DNA of 64,000 nucleotides from JAIVJZ01 sp035645695. GTDB taxonomy: Bacteria > Acidobacteriota > Blastocatellia > Pyrinomonadales > Pyrinomonadaceae. The DNA lies in contig DASQMC010000037.1 of NCBI GenBank assembly GCA_035645695.1, positions 1-64,000 on the forward strand. Direction: 5' to 3'. Positions 43,568 through 52,744 of the stretch are shown here, piece by piece; the first letter of the stretch is position 1; each line of letters opens with the position of its first letter. Both the position numbers and the translations under genes were made by a program. Below the pieces are notes generated by a model. It ran no database searches. It saw nothing but the letters and a program-made list of their open reading frames with translations, and had not been told where the DNA came from.

Positions 43568-46048
43568 ATGGAAATCACACCTGAAGTTATCTCGGCACAC
43601 AACCTGACGCCAGAAGAATACGCGCGCATCGTGGAGTTGATGGGGCGCGAGCCGACGTTCGTGGAACTCGGAATTTTTTCGGTGATGTGGTCGGAGCATT
43701 GTTCCTATAAATCTTCGCGCGTGCATTTGCGGCGGCTGCCGACGAGAAACGAGCGCGTCGTCGTGCCGCCGGGCGAGAACGCGGGCGTGGTTGACGTGGG
43801 CGACGGCTGGTGCGCGGCCTTCAAAGTGGAGTCGCACAATCACCCTTCTTTCATCGAGCCGTTTCAGGGCGCGGCGACGGGCGTCGGCGGCATTCTGCGC
43901 GACATCTTCACGATGGGCGCGCGCCCCATCGCGGCGATGAACAGCATCCGCTTCGGCACGCTCGACCACGAGCGGAACGGGCGGCGCAACCGCGCTCTGC
44001 TGGCCGGGGTCGTCGCAGGCATCGCGCACTACGGGAACGCGTTCGGCGTGCCGACCATCGGCGGCGAAGTTTCGTTCGACGACGCTTACGCTCTGAACCC
44101 GCTCGTCAACGCCTTCGCGCTCGGCCTCGTCCGCCACGATCAGATTTTCTACGGGCGCGCCGTCGGCGTCGGAAACCCCGTCCTGTACGTCGGCGCGAAG
44201 ACGGGGCGCGACGGCATCCACGGCGCGACGATGGCCTCCGCCGAGTTTGACGACGAGGCTCTGGAGAAACGCCCGACCGTGCAGGTGGGCGACCCGTTCC
44301 TCGAAAAACTTCTGCTCGAAGCGTGCCTCGAAGTGATGCGCAGCGGCGCGGTCGCGGGCATTCAGGACATGGGCGCGGCGGGTCTCACCTCGTCTTCGTG
44401 CGAGATGGCGGCGCGCGCCGGGACGGGACTCGAAATCGACCTCACGCTCGTGCCGCAGCGCGAGGCGGGCATGTCGGCCTACGAGATCATGTTGTCCGAA
44501 TCGCAGGAGCGCATGCTCATCGTCGCGCACAAGGGGCGCGAGCGGCAGGTGGTTGACATCTTCAAACACTGGGAACTCGACGCCGTGGTCATCGGCCGCG
44601 TGACCGACACGGGAAACGTCCAACTGATGTACCACGAAGGCACGGTCGCCGACATCCCCGTCGGCTACCTCACGGACGAAGCGCCGGTTTACGAACGACC
44701 GATGCGCGCGCCGGAAGCGCAGGGGAACGGGGAAGGGGTAAAGGGGAAAGGCGAAGGCGTGCGGGTGGACGAAGCCGCCTCTGTTGATGAAGAAGCCGCC
44801 CCTGAGAATGTCGGCGGCAGCGCGTCGCCTGCGGCGGAGACTCCTTCGTTGGAGGAGACGGTGGAGGGTTCGGAGGAACTCGACTCGATCCTCTCGGCGT
44901 CGAACCCGCCCGGCTCCATATCGAACTCGCCTGTCTCGGCGTCGAACTCGCCTGTCTCGGCGTCCGGGGCGGCGCACGACGAGTCGTTCCTGAAGTTGCT
45001 GGCCGCGCCGAACATCGCGTCGAAGGAGTGGGTCTACCGGCAGTACGATCACATGGTGCGGACGAACACGGCCGTTTTGCCCGGCGCGGACGCGGCCATC
45101 GTGCGCATCAAGGAGACGCGCCGCGCGCTCGCCATGTGTCTCGACGGCAACGGCCGCTATTCGGCCTTTGACCCGCGCGAGGGCGCGCGCCAGATCGTCG
45201 CCGAATCGGCGCGCAACGTCGTCTGCGTCGGCGCGCGCCCGCTGGCCGTCACCAACTGTCTCAACTTTCCTTCGCCCGAACGCCCCGAAGTGATGTGGGC
45301 CTTCTCGGAGACGATAGACGGCATGGCGGAAGCCTGCCTCGCCTTCGACACGCCCGTTATCTCCGGCAACGTCTCCTTCTACAACGAGACGGAAGGGCGC
45401 GGCATCCTCCCGACGCCCGTCATCGGCATGGTCGGCATCATCGAAGACGTGCGCCGCATCATCCAGCCCGGATTCAAAACCGAAGGCGACCTCATCGCGC
45501 TGCTCGGCGAGACGCACGACGATTTGAGCATCAGCGAATACGCCGCCACCGTCGAGGGACGCACCACCGATGAGATGCTGCGGGAGGGACGCCTCTCGCG
45601 CCTCGATCTCAAACTCGAACAGGCCGTGCAGGCCGCGTGCCTGCAAGCCTGCGACGAAGGCTTGCTCCGCTCCGCGCACGACTGTTCGGACGGCGGCCTC
45701 TCAATCGCCCTCGCCGAAAGCTGTTTCTCCACCCTGAACCGTCCCGCAACCGGCGCGAGCGTCGAACTCAAGGGCGCGCTCTCCGTCGCCGCTCAACTCT
45801 TCGCCGAAACTCCCTCGCGCATCATCGTCAGCTTTGACGAACGGGCGCGCGAGCGCGTCGCGGAGATCGCGGCCGGACTCGGTTGCCCGCTCTCCATCAT
45901 CGGGCGCGTCGGCGGCGCTGACGTTCGCATCACGGTTGACGGCCAGCCCGCCATCGCGCAAAACGTCAACGAACTCGAAACTCACTGGCGCGCCGCGCTC
46001 GGCAAGAGAATGCGAGCCGAGGCACTTGCCGCCGCCTCCGCCGAATAA
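43568..46048 (+). CDS. purL: Phosphoribosylformylglycinamidine synthase subunit PurL
   Basis: An 826-residue ATP-dependent synthase that makes FGAM with PurS and PurQ. Family motifs: MWSEHCSYKSSR, KVESHNHPSFIEPFQGAATG, GIQDMGAAGLTSS and, in the second half, HDCSDGGLSIALAE. It is longer than usual because of a low-complexity insert at about residues 381-468 between the two halves. Start ATG 43568; the frame extends upstream only through repeat DNA. pabB follows after four bases. Confidence 0.96.
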   Translation: MEITPEVISAHNLTPEEYARIVELMGREPTFVELGIFSVMWSEHCSYKSSRVHLRRLPTRNERVVVPPGENAGVVDVGDGWCAAFKVESHNHPSFIEPFQGAATGVGGILRDIFTMGARPIAAMNSIRFGTLDHERNGRRNRALLAGVVAGIAHYGNAFGVPTIGGEVSFDDAYALNPLVNAFALGLVRHDQIFYGRAVGVGNPVLYVGAKTGRDGIHGATMASAEFDDEALEKRPTVQVGDPFLEKLLLEACLEVMRSGAVAGIQDMGAAGLTSSSCEMAARAGTGLEIDLTLVPQREAGMSAYEIMLSESQERMLIVAHKGRERQVVDIFKHWELDAVVIGRVTDTGNVQLMYHEGTVADIPVGYLTDEAPVYERPMRAPEAQGNGEGVKGKGEGVRVDEAASVDEEAAPENVGGSASPAAETPSLEETVEGSEELDSILSASNPPGSISNSPVSASNSPVSASGAAHDESFLKLLAAPNIASKEWVYRQYDHMVRTNTAVLPGADAAIVRIKETRRALAMCLDGNGRYSAFDPREGARQIVAESARNVVCVGARPLAVTNCLNFPSPERPEVMWAFSETIDGMAEACLAFDTPVISGNVSFYNETEGRGILPTPVIGMVGIIEDVRRIIQPGFKTEGDLIALLGETHDDLSISEYAATVEGRTTDEMLREGRLSRLDLKLEQAVQAACLQACDEGLLRSAHDCSDGGLSIALAESCFSTLNRPATGASVELKGALSVAAQLFAETPSRIIVSFDERARERVAEIAAGLGCPLSIIGRVGGADVRITVDGQPAIAQNVNELETHWRAALGKRMRAEALAAASAE
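44700..44980 (+). repeat. Low-complexity in-frame insert in purL
   Basis: The insert begins with G-rich words (AGGGGAACGGGGAAGGGG, then AAAGGGGAAAGGCGAAGGCG) like those of the element at 29653-29832. It continues as an acidic stretch and ends in a tandem 21-base unit coding NSPVSAS (TCGAACTCGCCTGTCTCGGC repeated). It adds about 88 residues between the two halves of PurL without breaking the frame. Confidence 0.8.
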
Positions 46049-46052
46049 ACTT

Positions 46053-47558
46053 GTGAGCAATGCACCCCGGAACGGTGAGATCGAATGGCTGACCTCGCCC
46101 CTCGTGTGCGAATACGAGATTTCCGCCACAGAACTTTTAAGCGCGTTGCTGCGACTCGCGCCGGAGCGACGCGCGCAGATTCTCGATAGCGGCGGCGCGC
46201 GCGGACGGGACGACGAAGCGCGTTTTCTGGTCGCCGGTTTCGACCCTTTTGAGACGGTCGAAGCGCGGGGCGGAGAGTTGTTGATAGGGCGGCGCGGCGA
46301 GAGCGTCGTGCGCAAAGAAAGCGGCTCGCTCCTGTCGCTGCTCGACGAGCGGCTCGCGCGTTACCGTGTGCGGCGAGGGGCGCGGGAAGCGTCTCAACTG
46401 CCCGTCGTGGGCGGCGCGTGCATAGCCAGTTTCGCTTACGATTTCGCGCGCGAATTTCAACGCCTGCGCAGCGTCGCGCCTTCTTCGACGCCGGGCGCGC
46501 ACGCAGAGGACGACGCCGCGCTCGCCTTCTACGACACGCTCATCGTCCATGACTATGCGCGCAATACGACTTACCTCACGAGCATCGCCGGGGAGGAGGG
46601 ACTTGAGAGCGCACGCGACACGCTGAAGGCCGCCGCCCGCGTCGAAGCTCTCGACGCGGGCGGCAACGGCGAGCGGCCTCTGACGACCGCCCGGTCGAAT
46701 TTCACGCGTGCGGAGTACGCGTCGGCCGTCCGCCGCATCAAGCGGCACATCTACGCGGGCGACATTTATCAGGCGAATCTCACACAGCAGTTCACCTGCC
46801 CGCTGGCGGAAGGCGACAGCGCGGAGCGCGTCTTCTTGCGTCTCAGGCGCGAACACCCTGCCTCTTTCGCGGCCTTCCTGCGCCGCCGCGCGGACACGGT
46901 TGTCAGCGCGTCGCCGGAACGCTTCCTGCGCGTCTCTCCCGACGAGGGCGGGCGGGCGCGCCGCGTGGAGGCTTGGCCGATTAAAGGGACGCGCGCGCGC
47001 GGCGCGACGGCGGTTGAAGACTCGCGACTAAGGGAAGAGTTACGGCGAAGCGCAAAAGACGCGGCGGAGAACGTTATGATCGTCGATCTGCTGCGCAACG
47101 ATCTGGGGCGCGTGTGCGACTACGGAACGGTGGAAGTCGCCGCGCTGTGCGAGGTGCAGGAGCACCCGACGCTCTTTCATCTCGTCTCAAAAGTACGCGG
47201 CCGTTTGCGCGCGGGGGTGTCGGCGGGCGGGCTTTTGCGCGCCACCTTCCCCTGCGGCTCGATCACGGGCGCGCCGAAACTGCGCGCGATGGAGATCGTT
47301 GACGACTGCGAACGAGCGCCGCGCGGCCTCTCGATGGGAGCCGTCGGCTACTTTTCTTTCGACGGCCACGCCGACCTGAACGTGGCGATCCGAACGATGA
47401 CGATAGGGCGCGACCGCACGGCGCGCTTCAACGTCGGCGGCGGCATCGTGGCCGAGAGCGACCCCGTCGCGGAATACGAGGAGTCGCTCGTCAAGGCGCG
47501 CGCCCTGCTGAACGCGCTCGGCGCATGTCTTGACGACGAGCGATGCGATGAAATTTAG
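46053..47558 (+). CDS. pabB: Aminodeoxychorismate synthase component I
   Basis: A 501-residue chorismate-binding enzyme that makes 4-amino-4-deoxychorismate for folate synthesis. Motifs: YAGDIYQANLTQQF (about 235-248), AWPIKGTRARG, LLRNDLGRVCDYG and the signature CGSITGAPKLRAMEIV (about 405-420). Start is GTG 46053, four bases after the purL stop; no strong ribosome site is visible, so coupling to purL is likely. No pabA is in the window. The last residues are read from the tandem repeat. Confidence 0.92.
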   Translation: MSNAPRNGEIEWLTSPLVCEYEISATELLSALLRLAPERRAQILDSGGARGRDDEARFLVAGFDPFETVEARGGELLIGRRGESVVRKESGSLLSLLDERLARYRVRRGAREASQLPVVGGACIASFAYDFAREFQRLRSVAPSSTPGAHAEDDAALAFYDTLIVHDYARNTTYLTSIAGEEGLESARDTLKAAARVEALDAGGNGERPLTTARSNFTRAEYASAVRRIKRHIYAGDIYQANLTQQFTCPLAEGDSAERVFLRLRREHPASFAAFLRRRADTVVSASPERFLRVSPDEGGRARRVEAWPIKGTRARGATAVEDSRLREELRRSAKDAAENVMIVDLLRNDLGRVCDYGTVEVAALCEVQEHPTLFHLVSKVRGRLRAGVSAGGLLRATFPCGSITGAPKLRAMEIVDDCERAPRGLSMGAVGYFSFDGHADLNVAIRTMTIGRDRTARFNVGGGIVAESDPVAEYEESLVKARALLNALGACLDDERCDEI

Positions 47559-47620
47559 CGCGCCGCGAAATTCAGCGCGCCGTGAAATTCAGCGCGCCGT
47601 GAAATTTAGCGCACCGCCCG
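47545..47620. repeat. Tandem 18-bp repeat at the pabB 3' end
   Basis: Four near-identical units (GAAATTCAGCGCGCCGT) run from the last pabB codons into the gap before pabC. The pabB stop (TAG) is inside the first unit. Confidence 0.85.
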
Positions 47621-47700
47621 GTTGTTTTCGTGTATCCTCGCGCGGCAATCCTCGCCGCTGGTTCTCTCCAACACGAAGACGCGTTCCCGTTGAGCTAAAC

Positions 47701-48567
47701 ATGCACGCACGAATCATTCACAACGACCGCTTGCTCGAAGCGGCGAAGGCACGTTTACCCGCGTTGACTTCCGCGTCGCTCTACGGGCGCGGCGTCTTCA
47801 CGACAATCGCCGTGCATCGCCGCCAACCGTTCCTCTGGCCTGAGCACTGGACGCGCCTCATCCTGCACGCCGAACGTTGCGGCGTGCCGACCGATCAATT
47901 TGATCAGGAGACGGTCGCGCGCGCGCTCGTCAAGCTGATCGAAGAGAACGAGGTGGAGGAAGGGCGCGCGCGGGTGACACTGCTCGCGCGCGCCCTCGGC
48001 GGCGTGTGGAGCGGCGGCGGCACCACGACGGGAAGCGAAACAGACCTGTTGATCATGACGGGCGATGCGCGCCCCGCGCCGGAAGAAGGTCTCGCGCTGA
48101 CGATCTCGCCTTACCGCCGGAGCACGCTCTCGCCCCTGACGGGCGTCAAGAGCGTCAACTATCTCGAACACGTCATCGCGTGGGAAGAGGCGCACGCGCG
48201 CGACTTTCACGAGGCCGTCGTCTTGAACGAGCGCGGCGAGATCGCAGCGGCGACGATGGCGAACATCTTCTGGGTGACGCGCGGAACGATTCACACGCCC
48301 GCCCTAGCCACCGGCGCGCTCTCCGGCACCACGCGCGCCGGCGTCATCGCCCTTGCGGAAGAACTGGCCTTTCCGTTAGTCGAAGGCACGTATGACGCCG
48401 CCGACCTCGGCGACGCGGACGAAATATTCCTCACCTCCGCTTCGCACGGCGTCGGCATCGTGACGACCTACGATTTTCACCGCTACACGGTCTCCGCCGG
48501 GAGCATCGCCCTGCGCCTGCGCGAGGCGTTTCGCCAACTCACGCTGCGCGCAGGCGAAGAGAGTTAA
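47701..48567 (+). CDS. pabC: Aminodeoxychorismate lyase (class IV aminotransferase)
   Basis: A 288-residue PLP enzyme of fold type IV. Evidence: SLYGRGVFTTIAVH, the PLP-Lys in TGVKSVNYLEHVIAW (about residue 149), and NERGEIAAATMANIFWV. It probably converts aminodeoxychorismate to p-aminobenzoate and pyruvate, given pabB just upstream. A branched-chain or D-amino-acid aminotransferase is the alternative from sequence alone. ATG 47701. Confidence 0.88.
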   Translation: MHARIIHNDRLLEAAKARLPALTSASLYGRGVFTTIAVHRRQPFLWPEHWTRLILHAERCGVPTDQFDQETVARALVKLIEENEVEEGRARVTLLARALGGVWSGGGTTTGSETDLLIMTGDARPAPEEGLALTISPYRRSTLSPLTGVKSVNYLEHVIAWEEAHARDFHEAVVLNERGEIAAATMANIFWVTRGTIHTPALATGALSGTTRAGVIALAEELAFPLVEGTYDAADLGDADEIFLTSASHGVGIVTTYDFHRYTVSAGSIALRLREAFRQLTLRAGEES

Positions 48568-48704
48568 GCGCCAATTCAGGCCGCAAGCCTCGCTGCCTGC
48601 GCCCGTCCGAGCGGCAACGCGGCGCGTGCGCCCTCGCCGGGCGGATGTACAGATACAGCTTCCCGGCGGCCGGACGGGTTCGCGAAGGCCGCCCCGCCGT
48701 GTGC

Positions 48705-48710
48705 TATAAT
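48705..48710 (+). promoter_or_regulatory. -10 box for the aldolase gene
   Basis: A perfect TATAAT 75 bases before the aldolase ATG. No convincing -35 is seen at the right spacing. Confidence 0.5.
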
Positions 48711-48784
48711 TTGCGTCTCTTTGCCCCGTACTATCCGGCAGAATTTAGCGCGTTTATATTTCCCTCTAGGAGGATTGGAGTTTT

Positions 48785-49885
48785 ATGGCGACCGAACTCA
48801 AACGCGGAGACGCGACCGGCAGTAAAATCGAAGAACTGCTCGGCGCGGACGCACGCACGCTGCTCGACCACACCTCGAAGACTATCCCCAAAGCTCAACT
48901 GCAACTGCCCGGCCCCGATTTCGTCGAGCGCGTCTGGTCTTCGTCCGACCGCAGCCCGCGCGTCCTGCGTTCGCTCCAGACGCTCTATGACAACGGTCGT
49001 CTGGCGGGCACGGGCTATCTCTCGATCCTGCCCGTGGATCAGGGCATCGAGCACTCCGCCGGTTCCAGTTTCGCCCCCAACCCCATCTACTTCGACCCGG
49101 AAAATATCGTGCGCCTCGCCATCGAGGGCGGCTGCAACGCCGTCGCCTCTACTTTCGGCGTGCTCGGCGCGGTCTCGCGCCGCTACGCGCACAAGATTCC
49201 GTTTATCGTCAAGATCAATCACAACGAACTGCTGACCTATCCGAACCGCTTCGATCAGGTTCTCTTCGGCACGGTTGACCGGGCGCACGATCTGGGCGCG
49301 GTCGCCATCGGCGCAACCATCTATTTCGCTTCGGAAGAATCCACGCGCCAGATCACGGAGATCAGCGAAGCCTTCTCCTACGCGCACGAACTCGGCATGG
49401 CGACCATACTCTGGTGCTACCTGCGCAACAACAAGTTCAAGACCGGCGGCGGCGACATGCACACGGCGGCCGATCTCACCGGACAGGCCAACCATCTCGG
49501 CGTCACTATTCAGGCCGACATCATCAAGCAGAAGTTGCCCGAGCGTAACGGCGGCTACAACGTGCTCAACATGGAAGGCTCCACCTACGGCAAGACGAGC
49601 AAAAAGATTTACGAGGAACTAACCACCGACAACCCGATTGACCTCGTGCGCTATCAAGTCGCCAATTGCTACATGGGACGCTGCGGCCTGATCAATTCCG
49701 GCGGCGAATCGAAGGGGCAGACCGACTTGCAGGAGGCCGTCCGCACCGCCGTCATCAACAAGCGCGGCGGCGGCATGGGACTCATCTCCGGTCGCAAAGC
49801 CTTCCAACGCCCGATGGAAGAAGGCGCCGCGCTCTTGAACATGATCCAGGACGTGTATCTCTCCGAAGAGATCACGGTCGCCTAA
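48785..49885 (+). CDS. fbaB: Class I fructose-bisphosphate aldolase
   Basis: A 366-residue DhnA-type aldolase of glycolysis and gluconeogenesis that uses a Schiff-base lysine. Matches: LSILPVDQGIEHSAGSSFAP, IVKINHNELLTYPN with a candidate catalytic Lys, and CYMGRCGLINSGGESKGQTD. A strong AGGAGGATTGGAG ribosome site precedes ATG 48785. Single-gene unit between a promoter and a repeat hairpin. Confidence 0.93.
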   Translation: MATELKRGDATGSKIEELLGADARTLLDHTSKTIPKAQLQLPGPDFVERVWSSSDRSPRVLRSLQTLYDNGRLAGTGYLSILPVDQGIEHSAGSSFAPNPIYFDPENIVRLAIEGGCNAVASTFGVLGAVSRRYAHKIPFIVKINHNELLTYPNRFDQVLFGTVDRAHDLGAVAIGATIYFASEESTRQITEISEAFSYAHELGMATILWCYLRNNKFKTGGGDMHTAADLTGQANHLGVTIQADIIKQKLPERNGGYNVLNMEGSTYGKTSKKIYEELTTDNPIDLVRYQVANCYMGRCGLINSGGESKGQTDLQEAVRTAVINKRGGGMGLISGRKAFQRPMEEGAALLNMIQDVYLSEEITVA

Positions 49886-49891
49886 TTCAAC

Positions 49892-49965
49892 GATGAAGGA
49901 GGAACGATGAACGATGAACTGAAAGCAACTGTCTCTCGTTCATCGTTCATCGTTCCTCCTTCATC
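49892..49965. repeat. Palindromic word-repeat element, family A2
   Basis: A perfect 28-base inverted repeat (49892-49919 with 49938-49965; GATGAAGGAGGAACGATG) with an 18-base loop, between the aldolase and sigma factor genes. The unit holds a ribosome-site-like AAGGAGG five bases before an ATG. Confidence 0.92.
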
Positions 49966-49984
49966 ATTTCCGGTTTGATCGTTG

Positions 49985-50575
49985 ATGGTCGAAGCAGTCT
50001 CGCAAAAAACGCCTTCCGACACGGAACTCCTCCACGCCGTCGCGCGCGGAGATGAATCCGCGCTGGCGGCGATCTACGACCGTTATAATTCCATCCTCTT
50101 AGGTCTCCTGCTCCGTATATTACACAGCCGCGTCGAAGCGGAAGACGTTTTACAGGAAGTCTTCCTCCAAATCTGGCAGCGCGCCGCCAATTTCGACGAG
50201 GCGCGCGGGCGCGCTTTTACATGGATGGTGACGCTTGCGCGCAGCCGCGCCATTGATCGACTGCGCGCGCTGCAATCGCGCCAGCGCGCCGACGACACGG
50301 CCTTGCGCGATGCGCCGGAGGCGGTCGGCGACGCCGGCGACGACGTGTACCACGGCGAGCAGCGCGAGATCGTGCGCGCCGCGCTCGCGGAAATTCCCGA
50401 GGAGCAGCGCCGCGCATTGCTGCTCGCGTACTTTGAAGGATTGACCCAATCGGAGATCGCCGAGCGGCTCGGTCAGCCGCTCGGCACGGTCAAGACGCGT
50501 ATGCGCAGCGGCATGAGCAAGCTGCGCGATGTGTTGAGTGAACGGATGGGATGGGGGCCGGGCTTAAATATTTAA
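49985..50575 (+). CDS. ECF-type RNA polymerase sigma factor
   Basis: A 196-residue sigma-70-family factor with region 2 (ALAAIYDRYNSILLGLLLRI, AEDVLQEVFLQIWQRA) and region 4 (LLLAYFEGLTQSEIAERLGQ, LGTVKTRMRSGMSKLRDVL). It is of the SigK/RskA-regulated type, fitting the RskA-like anti-sigma gene 23 bases downstream. ATG 49985 was chosen over TTG 49982. It probably controls an envelope or redox stress regulon. Confidence 0.93.
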   Translation: MVEAVSQKTPSDTELLHAVARGDESALAAIYDRYNSILLGLLLRILHSRVEAEDVLQEVFLQIWQRAANFDEARGRAFTWMVTLARSRAIDRLRALQSRQRADDTALRDAPEAVGDAGDDVYHGEQREIVRAALAEIPEEQRRALLLAYFEGLTQSEIAERLGQPLGTVKTRMRSGMSKLRDVLSERMGWGPGLNI

Positions 50576-50598
50576 GGTTCGCCGCATCCGAAGTTTAG

Positions 50599-51498
50599 AT
50601 GAAGCACGAAGACTACAAAGAGATGATCGCGCTCGCCGCGCTCGACGCCCTTGAAAGAGACGGCGGGGGCGACGGCGAACAGCAGCCGCAGCAGCGCGCG
50701 CTCGACGAGCACATCGCCGGGTGCGCCGATTGCCGCGTCGAGCTGGGAGCATTGCGCGATGTGGCCGCCTCTCTCGTCTACGTCGCTGCCCTGCCGAAAG
50801 CGCCTGCGCCCGAACTCCGCGCGCGCATCCTCACGGCCGTCAAATCGCAGCCGCAGGACGCGCGCCGACGCCTGCCCTCGAACGGCGGCGCTTCCACCGC
50901 CACTGCGCAAACAGCCAACGTCAGTTCGTTCGACGAATTTGAGAAGCGACGCGAGGCGCGCGATGTCAGGATCAGCCGCCGCGTCATGATGTTCGGTTCG
51001 TTGGCCGCATCCCTCGCCGTCGCCGCGCTGCTCATCACGCTCGGCCTCGCCTGGCAGCGCAACGCCCGGCTGCAAGGCGACCTCGCGCGCCTCTCCGAAA
51101 CCATCGACAGGACGCAGCAGGAATTGGCTCGCACGCGCGCCGACCGCGAACTGCTCGCCGCCCCCGAAGCCCACACCGCCACGCTCGCGGGCACGAAAAT
51201 GGCCGAGCGAGCGCGCGCGCGCCTGACCTTCGACGCGAGCACCGGACGCGCAATGCTGACGGCCGCCGACCTGCCGCCCGCGCCCGCAGGTAAAGCCTAT
51301 CAACTCTGGTTCATCGCCGAAGGCAAACCGCCGCTGCCCGGCAGCGTCTTCCAGCCCGACACGCGCGGCCACGCCGAAATGCACGAAAACATCCCGCCCG
51401 AAGGACGCACCGCCGCCGTCTTCGCCATCACGCTCGAACCCGAGGGCGGCACGAGCGCGCCGACCGGCGAGATATACCTGAAAGGTTCGGCTTCTTGA
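50599..51498 (+). CDS. RskA-type anti-sigma factor
   Basis: A 299-residue membrane protein. The N-terminal zinc anti-sigma motif HxxxCxxC is present (His38, Cys42, Cys45; EHIAGCADCRVEL). A membrane helix follows at about 132-154 (MMFGSLAASLAVAALLITLG), then a coiled coil and an RskA extracytoplasmic domain (AGKAYQLWFIAEGKPPLPGS). It should hold the upstream sigma factor inactive until cleaved or oxidised. It forms an operon with the sigma gene. Confidence 0.92.
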   Translation: MKHEDYKEMIALAALDALERDGGGDGEQQPQQRALDEHIAGCADCRVELGALRDVAASLVYVAALPKAPAPELRARILTAVKSQPQDARRRLPSNGGASTATAQTANVSSFDEFEKRREARDVRISRRVMMFGSLAASLAVAALLITLGLAWQRNARLQGDLARLSETIDRTQQELARTRADRELLAAPEAHTATLAGTKMAERARARLTFDASTGRAMLTAADLPPAPAGKAYQLWFIAEGKPPLPGSVFQPDTRGHAEMHENIPPEGRTAAVFAITLEPEGGTSAPTGEIYLKGSAS

Positions 51499-51647
51499 AG
51501 ATCGGCGCGGTCGTCGCCCGCGCGCTTCCGCCACAAGCCCGCTCTCGCCGGGCGACTGCCGCAAATCAACTCCACGCGAAAAACTTGCTATAGTATTCCC
51601 GGCTGCGCCCGCGCGCGCGAAATTTCAAGGGATGAGAGGGACGCACT

Positions 51648-51845
51648 GTGGCTGACAAAAAACGCTCCGATAACGATGCCGTGATGAACACGATAACCGA
51701 CGAGACGGGACAATTCGACGCGCGCTTTCTTCTCTGGCGCACCTTCTGCTCCGAAAACGACGTGCCCGTCGAAACCCTCCCCAGCGACCTCACCGGCGAC
51801 ATCCGCGACAAGTGGAACGAACTGAAAGACAGCAAGCTGAAATAA
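51648..51845 (+). CDS. Small hypothetical protein, 65 residues
   Basis: A small charged protein (MADKKRSDNDAVMNTITDET, DARFLLWRTFCSENDVPVET) with one cysteine and no known motif. Start GTG 51648; a TATAGT -10-like box lies about 60 bases upstream at 51588. It probably is a real gene because it has its own promoter-like box and a coherent composition. Confidence 0.55.
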   Translation: MADKKRSDNDAVMNTITDETGQFDARFLLWRTFCSENDVPVETLPSDLTGDIRDKWNELKDSKLK

Positions 51846-51946
51846 GGGATGAAGAAGAATTGATTCATTTCTTCATTTCTTCATTGAATCAATGAACCGA
51901 TGAATCAATGAATCAATTCTTCATTCATCCCTCATCCCTCATCCCT
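51846..51946. repeat. Word-repeat palindrome, GATTCATT and GGGATGA words
   Basis: GGGATGAAGAAGAATTGATT on the left is answered by AATCAATTCTTCATTCATCC on the right, and inner ATTTCTTCATTGAATCAATG words pair with one another. It lies between the convergent small-protein and MBL genes, and uses the inner word of the element at 14650-14790. Confidence 0.85.
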
Positions 51947-52633
51947 TCAAAAGTGTCTGCCCGGCGTGTAGGCGCCTGTGAGGAAGGGATTGTTGAGTCG
52001 TTCGCGCCCGATGGTGGTGTCGGGGCCGTGGCCGGAATAGACCGTCACGTCGTCGCCGAGCGGGACGATCTTGTTCAAGAGCGAATCCATCAACGCCTCG
52101 TGAGAGCCGCCCGGCAAATCCGTCCGCCCGATTGACCCCGCGAACAGGCAATCGCCCACAAACACTTTACGCTCGCGCGCCTCGAACAAAACGACATGGC
52201 CGGGCGTGTGTCCCGGACAATGCAAAACCCGTAGCGCGAGCGTGCCGACCTCGTAGATTTCCCCGTCCGTCCAGTAACGATCAAGCGCGGGCGGCTCCGC
52301 ATAGACGAAGCCGAGCGCGCTCCACTGCGAGCGCGGGATGCCGATCCACGCGGGCTGTTCGGTTAACTGGCGGTAGAGCGGTTCGTCGGCCGCGTGCAGG
52401 ATAATTTCGGCGGCGGGGCGCAAACTCTTCAACGCCCCGACTCCGCCGACGTGATCCATGTGCGCGTGCGTCAGCAGGATGGCCTGCAAGTCGAGGTCGT
52501 GACGTTCGAGCGCGGCGGCGATGACCCCGGCGTCGCCGCCCGGATCGACGCACACGGCGCGGCGCGTCCGCTCGCAACCGAGTATGCGCGCATGCTGTTG
52601 AAACGCCGTGACCGTGATCGTTTCCAGGATCAT
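51947..52633 (-). CDS. MBL-fold hydrolase (glyoxalase II-like)
   Basis: A 228-residue cytoplasmic metallo-hydrolase with the full ligand set: LLTHAHMDHVGGVG, HCPGHTPGHVVLF, VGDCLFAGSIGRTD and YSGHGPDTTIGRE. This is the GloB-like group without the C-terminal glutathione domain; the substrate may be a thioester. I start at ATG 52633 (MILETITVTAF); ATG 52648 adds five residues. Confidence 0.87.
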   Translation of the reverse strand: MILETITVTAFQQHARILGCERTRRAVCVDPGGDAGVIAAALERHDLDLQAILLTHAHMDHVGGVGALKSLRPAAEIILHAADEPLYRQLTEQPAWIGIPRSQWSALGFVYAEPPALDRYWTDGEIYEVGTLALRVLHCPGHTPGHVVLFEARERKVFVGDCLFAGSIGRTDLPGGSHEALMDSLLNKIVPLGDDVTVYSGHGPDTTIGRERLNNPFLTGAYTPGRHF

Positions 52634-52744
52634 CGGAGAGTCCCTCAAGGCATAAATTGACGCTTCTTTTGCATCTAAAAAAAGTATAAACCGCCCCCGA
52701 AGAATCCGCTAACAGACCGTTTTTCATCAGAGGTTTAAAGGCTC

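Noticed and set aside
43562..45679. Long minus-strand open frame opposite purL
   Set aside because: Shadow of purL; Arg/His/Val-rich translation without motifs.
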